Positions 25,518-33,450 of a stretch of DNA of 36,075 nt are shown here, in pieces (position 1 is the first letter of the stretch; the number at the start of each line of letters is the position of its first letter). The notes under the pieces were generated by a model. The model saw nothing but the letters and a program-made list of their open reading frames with translations, searched no databases and had not been told where the DNA came from. This stretch comes from Bermanella sp. (GTDB lineage: Bacteria > Pseudomonadota > Gammaproteobacteria > Pseudomonadales > Oceanobacteraceae). The stretch spans positions 1 to 36,075 of the forward strand of contig NYTP01000114.1 in assembly GCA_002683575.1 (NCBI GenBank), given 5' to 3'. Both the position numbers and the translations under genes were made by a program.

Positions 25518-26096
25518 ATGATTGGGTCAAAAACCATGCAGTGGGCCTTTGTTGTTTTAACATGTTTGTCGTTCAACAGCCTAGCCTCAGATCAGTCCAT
25601 TGACTTTGCAGCACAGGCTAAGCAAGAAAGTGCGAAGCGTGCGTTGGCGACAGTGAGCGAGCTGTCCAAAGAAATTCAGCAACTAAAAGCCAATGTGGTC
25701 GATTTAAATAAAGACCTGCGCTTAATGGAGGAGGAACTCCTGTTTCCATCCAGTACTCAGGCCAGTGTATTTGTATCTGTGGACAGCGGAGAATTCTTCT
25801 CATTAGAGAGCGTCAAATTAAAGCTAGATGGCAAGGTGATTGCCACCCACTTATATAGCGATAAACAGCGTCAGGCATTGGCCCGTGGCGGTGTTCAGCG
25901 TTTACACATGACCAACTTGAATAATGGCCTGCACACACTGGCGGCTTTTTTTACAGGTCTTGGACCGAATGGCCGACCTTATAAGCGCGCCACGCAATTG
26001 CAATTCACAAAAGGTAAGGGGAGTCAGTATATCGAACTGGCCGTAGTGGATGATTACGCCAAGCAAGAGCCAGTGTTTACCATTAAGCAATGGTAA
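25518..26096 (+). CDS. Exported coiled-coil protein with C-terminal beta domain, unknown
   Basis: I do not recognise the family. From ATG 25518 the product is 192 residues: a signal peptide (about 1-24, ending NSLAS), a coiled coil (about 30-70, AKQESAKRALATVSELSKEI to LNKDLRLMEEELL), then a strand-rich domain (about 75-192) with VFVSVDSGEFFSLESVKLKLDG and LNNGLHTLAAFF, which looks like an Ig-like or carbohydrate-binding sandwich. The open frame starts at 25425, but the first 31 residues lack a ribosome site; TAGGGCG stands before ATG 25518, and ATG 25536 is also possible. The stop overlaps the upstream end of the next open frame, so it begins the plus-strand operon. Confidence 0.7.
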   Translation: MIGSKTMQWAFVVLTCLSFNSLASDQSIDFAAQAKQESAKRALATVSELSKEIQQLKANVVDLNKDLRLMEEELLFPSSTQASVFVSVDSGEFFSLESVKLKLDGKVIATHLYSDKQRQALARGGVQRLHMTNLNNGLHTLAAFFTGLGPNGRPYKRATQLQFTKGKGSQYIELAVVDDYAKQEPVFTIKQW

Positions 26097-26110
26097 ATAG
26101 GAGAATGATC

Positions 26111-27799
26111 ATGAGGCGATTGCTGGTTCTAACGTGTTTGCTGCTGCCTGTGCTTGCCAGTGCCAACACAGTAAAAGACCTAAAATACGGCACGATTTTG
26201 TTTGATTACTATCAACAAAATTATTTTGCAGCCTTGGTGGGCTATGAATATGCCAAGGCCACTAACGAGCTGCAAGAAAATGCAGATGATGCGCGCTTGC
26301 TGCAAGGGGGTATGACCCTTTCTTATGGTTTGCCAGACCATGCTCAAGTGATTTTTAATGACTTGTTAAATGGTAATGTGGATGACGCCATTGCCAATAA
26401 AGCTTGGTACTTCTTAGCCAAGCTTTATTATCAAAAAGGACAGGTGGATGCCGCAGCCAACAATCTTGAGCGCATTCAAGGGCATGTACCTGATGAGATT
26501 GCCGAAGAATTCAACTACCTGGCGACGCTCATTAATATTCGCAACATGCATTTGGATACAGTGGAAAACAGTCTATCCAAAATGGCCAAGAACAGCGCCT
26601 ATGAGCCTTACTTGATTTTCAACCTTGCCATTACGCAACTGCGAAATAACCAAATACAAGACAGCAAACGTAATTTAAATAAAGTGATTGATTATGCCAA
26701 GTTACACAAGGCAGAAGAGTTTGCGGTGTTGGCCGACCGTGCCAAGCAGGCCTTGTCTCATATCGAGGTAGAAAATAATAATTTACTAGGGGCTTGGCAG
26801 TATTTACAAAATGTACGCACCACGGGCTTATACAGTAATCGAGCGCTACTGAGTTACGGTTGGACGGCCATCAAACTTAAGCGTTTCTCGCAAGCCGTGC
26901 CTGCTTTAAAAGCATTAGATCGTCGCTCTATTAGTATTGCAGAAGTTCAAGAAGCTAAGGTGTTACTGGCCCACTTATATGAGCAGCAAGGGGCGAGTCG
27001 CAGTGCGCTTAAGCAATATCTTTTGGCTGAAAAAGCATTTTCCCAAGGGGTTGATTCCATTGCGAAAGCGAGAAAGGTGATTGCGGGTCAGCGTATACCT
27101 GAAGAGTTTGTTGTGAATCTAGAAGCCATGATGGACGAAACCGACTGGTATGGCAGTGAACCCAGTTTGGACTACAACAAGTTAACGCCGTTTCTGATTG
27201 AGCTAATGTCCAGTAATTCCTTTCACAGCGTGATCAAAGAATTACGCGATTTATATGCACTGCGTAATAACCTCTCTTACTGGGGGCGACAAGCCTTAGA
27301 GCATCAATTGATTATTCAATACCGTCAACAAGGCTTAACCAGTAAAGGCATTGGTGAATTTGTTTTACAAGCACAGGTGCAGCAAGAGCAGTTAGAAAAT
27401 GAAATCAGCGATTTACGTTTGCACACCATGACCCTTGAAGTGGAAGAGCAAGAGCGGTTTGCGGCTTTGCTGGAGTCCACTGATCAAAGCTTTACCTTTT
27501 TAGAAGATAAATTATCTAAAATACAATCCATTAAAGAGCCTTATCGCCAATCCGAAGAAAATGTGCGCTGGGCCAAAAAATTGCACAACCGAATTAAACA
27601 AAAACTCACCGTGACCGATGCCTTGATAGATAAGCTAGAGCAGGTGATGCGCATCGTGGTTAACGCCGAATTAGACAATCACGAAGAGCGTATGCGTTAT
27701 TACTGGGCGCAAGCCCGTTTAGGAAAAGCGCGTTTATACGATCAAACGTTAAATAATATTGAAGATGACAGAATGAGAAATACAGGGGAGCAACCATGA
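26111..27799 (+). CDS. Periplasmic TPR and coiled-coil protein of the envelope machine
   Basis: The 562-residue product has a signal peptide (1-19, ending ASA) and then TPR-like helix pairs through about residue 360, seen in repeats such as ANKAWYFLAKLYYQKGQVDAAANNLERI and AEVQEAKVLLAHLYEQQGASRSALKQYL. Residues about 410-545 are long, charged helix with heptads (EQLENEISDLRLHTMTLEVEEQE onward), a coiled coil. In-frame ATGs at 26090 and 26105 precede this one, but AGGAG at 26099-26103 fits ATG 26111. Its stop overlaps the next start (ATGA). Size and layout recall the TPR components of the Myxococcus Glt complex, but the match is structural, not a proven orthology. Confidence 0.78.
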   Translation: MRRLLVLTCLLLPVLASANTVKDLKYGTILFDYYQQNYFAALVGYEYAKATNELQENADDARLLQGGMTLSYGLPDHAQVIFNDLLNGNVDDAIANKAWYFLAKLYYQKGQVDAAANNLERIQGHVPDEIAEEFNYLATLINIRNMHLDTVENSLSKMAKNSAYEPYLIFNLAITQLRNNQIQDSKRNLNKVIDYAKLHKAEEFAVLADRAKQALSHIEVENNNLLGAWQYLQNVRTTGLYSNRALLSYGWTAIKLKRFSQAVPALKALDRRSISIAEVQEAKVLLAHLYEQQGASRSALKQYLLAEKAFSQGVDSIAKARKVIAGQRIPEEFVVNLEAMMDETDWYGSEPSLDYNKLTPFLIELMSSNSFHSVIKELRDLYALRNNLSYWGRQALEHQLIIQYRQQGLTSKGIGEFVLQAQVQQEQLENEISDLRLHTMTLEVEEQERFAALLESTDQSFTFLEDKLSKIQSIKEPYRQSEENVRWAKKLHNRIKQKLTVTDALIDKLEQVMRIVVNAELDNHEERMRYYWAQARLGKARLYDQTLNNIEDDRMRNTGEQP

Positions 27800-30651
27800 G
27801 GAGACGACGTCAATTGAATACGGGGTTTAAACTCGTAGCACTTTCAGTGGCCATGAGTTTGTCTGCTTGCAGCTCTCAGGGCACCATCGCTGATTTAGAA
27901 GGCGATACCATCGAGACAGAAGCCGGGTTGGATTTTAATAATCTGGACCACGAGCAAGTGCGCAACGAATATCAGCAGTTAATCGACTTAGTAGACGATG
28001 ATTATTTAAAACAACAAATTCAGCGTCGTATTGCCGGTGTTCACATGCTTGAGGGGGATGCCAATCAAGCCGATATGAACGCTGCGCCTAAGCAAGGATA
28101 TTATCGCAATGCCATTGCCAGTTATGTGGATATTTTAGAAAAATATCCAAATAGCCCAGATAATGCCGAAGTGTTATATCAGTTGGCAAAAGCCTATGAC
28201 ATGGAAGGCCAAACCAATAATGCGCGCCAAATGTTGGAGCGTTTGGTGAATCGTCATCCATATTTTCCAGCGGTTTCTGAAGCGTATTTCCGCTTAGGTG
28301 ATATCTATTTTAGCCGCGACCGCTACGCACAAGCGGAAAAAGCCTATCGTGAAACCACCATTCAAGATTCCGGCAAGCTGACGTTAAATGCGCACTACAT
28401 GTTGGCATGGTCCCTTTATAAACAAGGCAGTTACAACCAAGCCTTGGATCATTTTGCATTTGTGCTGGATAACTTACTTACGGCTGAAATGAATGGTCGT
28501 GAATTAACGGTTACGGAAAAACCCTTGGTGAAAGATGCGCTGCACAGCATGAGTTTAGCCTTGGTTAATCTAGGTGGTGCTCAAGCCATTGCCGATATTG
28601 ATTTAATGGAAGGCAAATCTTATCAGTGGCGTTTATACAGTGAACTTGCTGATTTTTATTTAGAGAAGTCTCGCTATGATGACAGTGCAGCGACGTACCG
28701 TGAATATATTAAGCTGAACCCAACCCAAGCTCGTACCAGTGAGTTTCATAGTAAGTTGATTGGCGCCTATGTTAAGGGCGGCTTTCCAAAGTTAGTGTTG
28801 AAAGAGAAACAAGATTTTGTGGATCTTTATGGGCCTAAATCAGATTACATTGCGCAGCATAGCGCGCAAAAAACCAAAGTTTTTGCTCAGCTTAAAGAAT
28901 ACTATGTAGAGCTTGCCGCCCACTTTCACAGTCAAGGTCAGCAAGCACTTAAAAAAGCCAAAACCAGTAAAGAAGATCACCTTCCTGAACTGGCGAAAAC
29001 GTCATTGTTAAAGGCTACAGATTACTATGGCCGTTACATTGAAACCTTTAGTAATGATAAGCAAGTGGCTGATCTTCGTTATAAGAAAGCCGATGCACAC
29101 TTTGAAAATAAGCAATATGACCTGGCTGCAAATGAATATTCAACGGTTGCCTATGTGGATAAAGATAAAAAGCTAGCCAATAAATCGGCCTATGCCAGCT
29201 TGATCGCATATCGTAAGCATTCACAAGTACTAGAAGCAAATAAAGCAGCGAAACAAAAACAAGAAGCTTGGCGTCAACAGTCAGTTGAAAGCATGCTGAC
29301 GTTTGCCAACGTGTTTCATAAAGATGAGCGTGCCATTGCAGTATTAACTAATGCTGCCCAAGCTCTGTTTGCATTGAATCAATTTGACCGTGCCATTGAT
29401 GTGGCAAATGGATTGATTACTCAACATAAACAGTTGAACCCACGTTTAAAACAAACGGCCTATGGTATTTTGGCTCACTCATACTTTCAGAAAGGGTCGT
29501 ATCAGTTAGCGCAAAATAATTACACGAAACAGCGCACTATCTTGCTTACAAAGCTTAAAGTCTCTAAGCAAAGTGATGAATATAAAGACATCAGTAATCA
29601 AATAGCGGCCTCTATCTACAAAAAAGCAGAGGCGCATAAACTAGCAGACAAACCACAATTGGCCATTAATGAATTGCTGAGCGTGAAGACACTGGCGCCT
29701 CAATCAAAAATTCGTGTTATTGCGCAGTACGATGCTGTGTCATTAATGTTGCAGCAGTCTCAATGGTCTAATGCCATTAAAGAGCTTAAGCAGCTGAAAA
29801 CACAATTTACGAAGCATGAGTTAGCACCGCAGTTTCCTCGCAAATTGGCATTTGCCTATGAGAAGAGTGAGCAGTGGAAAAAAGCCGCGCTTGCTTATAC
29901 CCAATTATATAAAACCGATAAAGACCCCGTTGTTCGTCAAGATGCATTATTCATAGCAGCAGGCTTGTATGAAAAAATCGGTGACCTTGATAAAGCCATT
30001 GTGTTTTATAAAGACTACGCCCATGAATACGAAAAGCCGTTTGATAATCGCATGGAAGCCCGTTATCACCTGGCCGACCTGTATGAAAAAACCAATGATA
30101 AAACTCGTCACCTATACTGGCTGCGCCGTGTAATTGCGGGTGATGCGGACGGTGGTGCTGACCGTACTGAGCGAAGCCAGTGGTTAGGTGCTTGGGCAAA
30201 TGCTAAATATGGGGACTATTTTGCTTGGGAATTTAATCGTCGCTCTTTACGCTTACCGTTGGATAAAAGCATGACCAAGAAAAATGGTTACTTGCAAGAT
30301 GCCACTGTGCGTTATGAAAGTGCTGCGGCCTATGGCATTTTAGAGTTCGTGACCTTAGCGAATTTCAAAATGGCTGAGTTATACGAAACCTTTAGTCGTG
30401 AGCTAAATAATGCGCCTATGCCAAAAGGTTTATCGCCGCAGGATACGGCCATGTATCAAGATATTATTGCACAGCAAGCGCAGCCGTTTGCCCAGCTAGC
30501 CGGTAACATTCATCAGAATAATATTGAGTTAGGGTGGGATGGCCATTACAACGACTGGATCGCAAAGAGCTACGACGCAATGAAGCGTTTATCGCCACTA
30601 CGTTTTGGTAAAGAAGAAGAATTAGCGAGGTATGGTGATGAAATTCGTTAA
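27796..30651 (+). CDS. Large TPR lipoprotein of the envelope machine
   Basis: This 951-residue protein carries a lipoprotein signal with lipobox LSAC (C25); the +2 residue is Ser, so outer-membrane sorting is expected. Almost all the rest is helical TPR/Sel1-like repeat, for example NAEVLYQLAKAYDMEGQTNNARQMLERLVNRHP (about 129-161), AYFRLGDIYFSRDRYAQAEKAYRE and DALFIAAGLYEKIGDLDKAIVFYKDYAHEYEKP (about 718-750). The middle (about 330-420) is less regular. Such proteins act as periplasmic scaffolds for multi-protein complexes. GGGGAG precedes the start, which overlaps the previous stop. In the Glt system of Myxococcus TPR lipoproteins are core parts; here the scale is larger (inference). Confidence 0.8.
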   Translation: MRRRRQLNTGFKLVALSVAMSLSACSSQGTIADLEGDTIETEAGLDFNNLDHEQVRNEYQQLIDLVDDDYLKQQIQRRIAGVHMLEGDANQADMNAAPKQGYYRNAIASYVDILEKYPNSPDNAEVLYQLAKAYDMEGQTNNARQMLERLVNRHPYFPAVSEAYFRLGDIYFSRDRYAQAEKAYRETTIQDSGKLTLNAHYMLAWSLYKQGSYNQALDHFAFVLDNLLTAEMNGRELTVTEKPLVKDALHSMSLALVNLGGAQAIADIDLMEGKSYQWRLYSELADFYLEKSRYDDSAATYREYIKLNPTQARTSEFHSKLIGAYVKGGFPKLVLKEKQDFVDLYGPKSDYIAQHSAQKTKVFAQLKEYYVELAAHFHSQGQQALKKAKTSKEDHLPELAKTSLLKATDYYGRYIETFSNDKQVADLRYKKADAHFENKQYDLAANEYSTVAYVDKDKKLANKSAYASLIAYRKHSQVLEANKAAKQKQEAWRQQSVESMLTFANVFHKDERAIAVLTNAAQALFALNQFDRAIDVANGLITQHKQLNPRLKQTAYGILAHSYFQKGSYQLAQNNYTKQRTILLTKLKVSKQSDEYKDISNQIAASIYKKAEAHKLADKPQLAINELLSVKTLAPQSKIRVIAQYDAVSLMLQQSQWSNAIKELKQLKTQFTKHELAPQFPRKLAFAYEKSEQWKKAALAYTQLYKTDKDPVVRQDALFIAAGLYEKIGDLDKAIVFYKDYAHEYEKPFDNRMEARYHLADLYEKTNDKTRHLYWLRRVIAGDADGGADRTERSQWLGAWANAKYGDYFAWEFNRRSLRLPLDKSMTKKNGYLQDATVRYESAAAYGILEFVTLANFKMAELYETFSRELNNAPMPKGLSPQDTAMYQDIIAQQAQPFAQLAGNIHQNNIELGWDGHYNDWIAKSYDAMKRLSPLRFGKEEELARYGDEIR

Positions 30652-31384
30652 ACCATTATTAGTATTGCTCAGTACCCTGTTGCTGGCCGCTTGTGCCAGT
30701 AAAGTTCAAATACCACTGGCGGGTCAGCAAGTGGATTTGAAAGATACCAGTGCTTTTTTACCGCAACAAACCTACGATGAGCAAGGTAAGGCTATTGCGT
30801 ATGAGCCAATGGAAAATCCGTATCTGGATCTTAAAGGTAAGATAGATAAAGGCTCTGTCTTGTTGTTTATTGAAGCTAAAAAAGCCATGCGCCAAAATGA
30901 CAATAAAACGGCCAAGCAAAAGTTAGGGGTGATCACACAAAAGGATACGTCCCTATCGGGCCCTTGGGTGTTGCTGGGCAATATTGCAGTGGAAGAAAAA
31001 CAGTTTAAGCAAGCTCAAGAACACTACAAGCAGGCAATTAAAATCACACCGGATAACATTAATGCCTATATTGCTTTAGCTAAAGCGCAGCGCATGATGG
31101 GTGAGTTTGCTGTGGCACAAAATACATTGGCATTGGTGCTTAGTATTTGGAAAGACTGTCCAGAAGCCCATATGAATCTGGGTGTGTTGTATGACGTGTA
31201 TTTAAATCAGCCTAAAAAAGCACAGCAGCATATAGAAGCGTACTTATTCCTGGATGATTACAGTGATCAAACAGCCATTGCTTGGTATAACGAAATTCAA
31301 AGCCGTACCGGCATTGAAAAGAGTTTTGTAGACCCAAAGCAAACGGCTAATCCAAGCACGCTAATGAGCAGCGCAGAGGATTAA
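30638..31384 (+). CDS. TPR lipoprotein of the envelope machine
   Basis: The 248-residue product has lipobox LAAC (C19) with Ala at +2, so an outer-membrane lipoprotein is expected. A TPR array spans about residues 80-215, clearest in GPWVLLGNIAVEEKQFKQAQEHYKQAIKITPDN and NAYIALAKAQRMMGEFAVAQNTL. The start at 30638 is supported by GCGAGG (30625-30630); the ATG at 30632 is too close to it. It overlaps the end of the large TPR lipoprotein gene by 14 bp. It resembles the small TPR lipoproteins of Glt-like loci (inference). Confidence 0.8.
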   Translation: MKFVKPLLVLLSTLLLAACASKVQIPLAGQQVDLKDTSAFLPQQTYDEQGKAIAYEPMENPYLDLKGKIDKGSVLLFIEAKKAMRQNDNKTAKQKLGVITQKDTSLSGPWVLLGNIAVEEKQFKQAQEHYKQAIKITPDNINAYIALAKAQRMMGEFAVAQNTLALVLSIWKDCPEAHMNLGVLYDVYLNQPKKAQQHIEAYLFLDDYSDQTAIAWYNEIQSRTGIEKSFVDPKQTANPSTLMSSAED

Positions 31385-31387
31385 ATC

Positions 31388-31651
31388 ATGAAAAAGCAAC
31401 TGTGTTTTTTAAGCTTAATGTTTGCCTTGAATAGCTATGCTGATGAGCCGATTAAACTGGAGAGTCAGTTCATCGGTGACAAAGAGCAGCCAGCAGTGAG
31501 TTATTTCATGTCCTGGCAAGGTCCCGGTAGCACTGAGAACTTATATCGTAAAGAAGAAGATAAATACGAAAAGAGCATTGATACCGTTGACCGAGATGTC
31601 ATGCTGCGCTCTATGCGCATTTATGACGAAATGAATTTAGAAGGTAATTAG
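31388..31651 (+). CDS. Small exported protein, unknown
   Basis: The 87-residue product has a signal peptide (about 1-18, ending SYA) and a 69-residue hydrophilic mature part, EPIKLESQFIGDKEQPAV to IYDEMNLEGN, with no Cys. I recognise no family. It sits four bases after the TPR lipoprotein stop and is followed by the ExbB gene, with AGAGG at the right distance, so expression is likely. A small periplasmic accessory subunit of the complex is the natural guess. Confidence 0.72.
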   Translation: MKKQLCFLSLMFALNSYADEPIKLESQFIGDKEQPAVSYFMSWQGPGSTENLYRKEEDKYEKSIDTVDRDVMLRSMRIYDEMNLEGN

Positions 31652-31705
31652 TTTTAACCAGTTAAAACGAATTAAAAACAGATTGATTTAGACGGCTTGG
31701 CCGTC
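31651..31705. other. Two inverted repeats in the gap before the ExbB gene
   Basis: GTTTTAAC/GTTAAAAC (31651-31658 and 31661-31668) is a perfect 8-bp repeat around CA; GACGGC/GCCGTC (31691-31696 and 31700-31705) is a perfect 6-bp hairpin around TTG. No U-run follows the second. They may be mRNA processing or stability elements that set different levels for the scaffold and motor genes. Confidence 0.45.
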
Positions 31706-31745
31706 AAAACATAACCGAACAGTGACATTTTACAGGTAAAAAGCT

Positions 31746-32408
31746 ATGGACTTTTTTTCATCAATTGCAAAATTCTTTCAAGATGGTGGGTTATTTATTT
31801 ATCCCATTGCCTTGGTTCTGGCCATCGGTGTGGCCATCACCGTTGAACGCTGGCGTTTTCTTAACTCAGAAAAAAGCCGTAACTTAAAAGCGTTTGATGA
31901 TTTCTTACCATTATTACGCACCGATGATCATGACAAGATGACCTTGTTTACACGAGATAACGATGCGCCAGTGTCCCGTATGATCGGTTGTGGTTTAGAT
32001 ATGATGAAAGTAACCAAGCAGCGCGCTGATGTTGAGCAAGCCATGAGCGAAGGCATGATGGAAGCCGTGCCTCGTTTAGAGCAGCGCACAGGTTATTTAG
32101 CCGTATTAGCTAACGTTGCCACGCTACTGGGGCTACTAGGTACCATCATTGGTCTGATTGCCGCATTTACCGCGGTGGCCAATGCCGACCCTGCTGAGAA
32201 ATCAAAGTTATTGTCACTGTCTATTTCGGTTGCGATGAACACCACCGCGTTTGGTTTGATCGCTGCAATTCCGTTATTGATTAGCCATGCTCTATTAACC
32301 AATAAAACCAATGCGATCATTGGCAGTATTGAAATGGCAGGTGTGAAATTTTTAAATGTAATGACGCTTAATCGTGCGATTCAAGCCGGTTTACCTAAGG
32401 ATAAATAA
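31746..32408 (+). CDS. TolQ/ExbB/MotA-type proton-channel protein
   Basis: The 220-residue protein has the three-segment topology of the family: TM1 about 14-34, TM2 about 117-141 and TM3 about 161-185, with a cytoplasmic loop of about 80 residues. The signatures LLGLLGTIIGLIAAF and AMNTTAFGLIAAIP (TM2 and TM3) include the conserved threonines and the Gly-rich helices lining the channel. With ExbD/TolR dimers it makes a 5:2 proton-driven motor. Here it is followed by two different ExbD genes and an AgmX-like gene, as in the AglRQS motor of Myxococcus, rather than by tolA or tonB. AGG at nine bases serves the ATG. Confidence 0.9.
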   Translation: MDFFSSIAKFFQDGGLFIYPIALVLAIGVAITVERWRFLNSEKSRNLKAFDDFLPLLRTDDHDKMTLFTRDNDAPVSRMIGCGLDMMKVTKQRADVEQAMSEGMMEAVPRLEQRTGYLAVLANVATLLGLLGTIIGLIAAFTAVANADPAEKSKLLSLSISVAMNTTAFGLIAAIPLLISHALLTNKTNAIIGSIEMAGVKFLNVMTLNRAIQAGLPKDK

Positions 32409-32431
32409 TCCACGTTTACTGGGGTTGAATC

Positions 32432-32926
32432 ATGAGTTTTAAAATTAAACGTCAAGGTACAGACGACGCCGACATCGACGTAACCAGCTTCATGAATTTG
32501 ATGATTGTACTGGTGCCTGTGCTGTTGATGAGTATGACGTTTACTAAGATTACCGTGATGGAAATAAACCTACCTGAATTGTCAGGTGGCTCGAGTGCAA
32601 CATCGTTAGAGCAATCACAGCTTGAAGTGGTAGTGCGTAAATCGGGTATTGAAGTGTTTTTTCCAACCGGGTCATTAGTAAAGAAAATTCCACTGCTTGA
32701 TAACAAGCAGCAAGACTTTCAAACATTGGCTTTGGTTTTAAAAGAAATTAAAAACAAAGTAAGTGACAAAAAAGATGCTCTTATTTTGTCATCCAGTGAC
32801 TTGGAGTATCAAACATTGATTTCCACAATGGATACGGTGAAATCTTACCAGACCGTTGTGGCTGCTAGCTTAGCTGAGGTTGAATTGTTCCCACAAATCT
32901 CCCTTGGCGATGCTGGTAAGAAGTAG
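32432..32926 (+). CDS. ExbD/TolR-family protein lacking the proton-carrying Asp
   Basis: The 164-residue protein has a short cytoplasmic N-terminus (1-18), one membrane segment (about 19-36, SFMNLMIVLVPVLLMSMT) and a periplasmic domain of about 120 residues. Aligned by eye with E. coli ExbD (NVTPFIDVMLV), the segment DVTSFMNLMIV puts Asn22 where the essential Asp25 would be. The pattern otherwise matches, so this is family-true but missing the protonatable residue. It also has a Pro (P29) inside the helix. It is 23 bp after the channel gene. The next gene encodes a second ExbD that keeps the Asp, so the two probably form a mixed pair. Confidence 0.85.
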   Translation: MSFKIKRQGTDDADIDVTSFMNLMIVLVPVLLMSMTFTKITVMEINLPELSGGSSATSLEQSQLEVVVRKSGIEVFFPTGSLVKKIPLLDNKQQDFQTLALVLKEIKNKVSDKKDALILSSSDLEYQTLISTMDTVKSYQTVVAASLAEVELFPQISLGDAGKK

Positions 32927-32934
32927 GAGGCGGT

Positions 32935-33450
32935 ATGGCATTTCAAGGTACCGTATTAGATCGACGCAACTCACAAAAGAAAGCGGCTGGTTTAAACCTG
33001 GTCTCTTTGATGGATATTTTTACCATCTTAGTATTCTTTCTGTTGATGAACAGCGGTGACAGTCAAGAAATAGAAAAGGCCGTATTTATTACGCTGCCAG
33101 ATTCACAAGCCACAGGTTCATTCCAAAATGATTTACTAATTACCATTGGTGACGAGTACATCAGTATTGGTGATGAAGACGTGGTGGATGTTAAAACGGT
33201 GGCAGCAGCAGAGGGTAAAGCCATTGATGCATTGGCGGCGGTGTTGAAGCAGCGAGCGTCTGAGAAAGGGGAGTTGACCGATTTTGAAAAGAAAAACGGG
33301 CGTTCTGTCACCATTATGGGTGATCAAGAAGTGCCGTATTTAATTCTTAAAGGGGTTATGGCTACGTGCAGCCAGGAAAACTTCCGTGATATTGCTTTGG
33401 CTGTTAACCAGGTGATTGGTAGCCCCATTGCTAGTGGAGGGCAGCCATGA
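32935..33450 (+). CDS. ExbD/TolR-family protein with intact proton-carrying Asp
   Basis: The 171-residue protein has a basic N-terminus (residues 1-18), a membrane segment (about 22-40, LVSLMDIFTILVFFLLMNS) and a periplasmic domain. D27 aligns with the essential Asp25 of E. coli ExbD. It differs from its upstream paralogue in the membrane segment and in a longer acidic periplasmic part. AGGAGG at 32925-32930 is ideally placed, inside the end of the preceding gene. Its stop overlaps the AgmX-like start (ATGA). Confidence 0.87.
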   Translation: MAFQGTVLDRRNSQKKAAGLNLVSLMDIFTILVFFLLMNSGDSQEIEKAVFITLPDSQATGSFQNDLLITIGDEYISIGDEDVVDVKTVAAAEGKAIDALAAVLKQRASEKGELTDFEKKNGRSVTIMGDQEVPYLILKGVMATCSQENFRDIALAVNQVIGSPIASGGQP

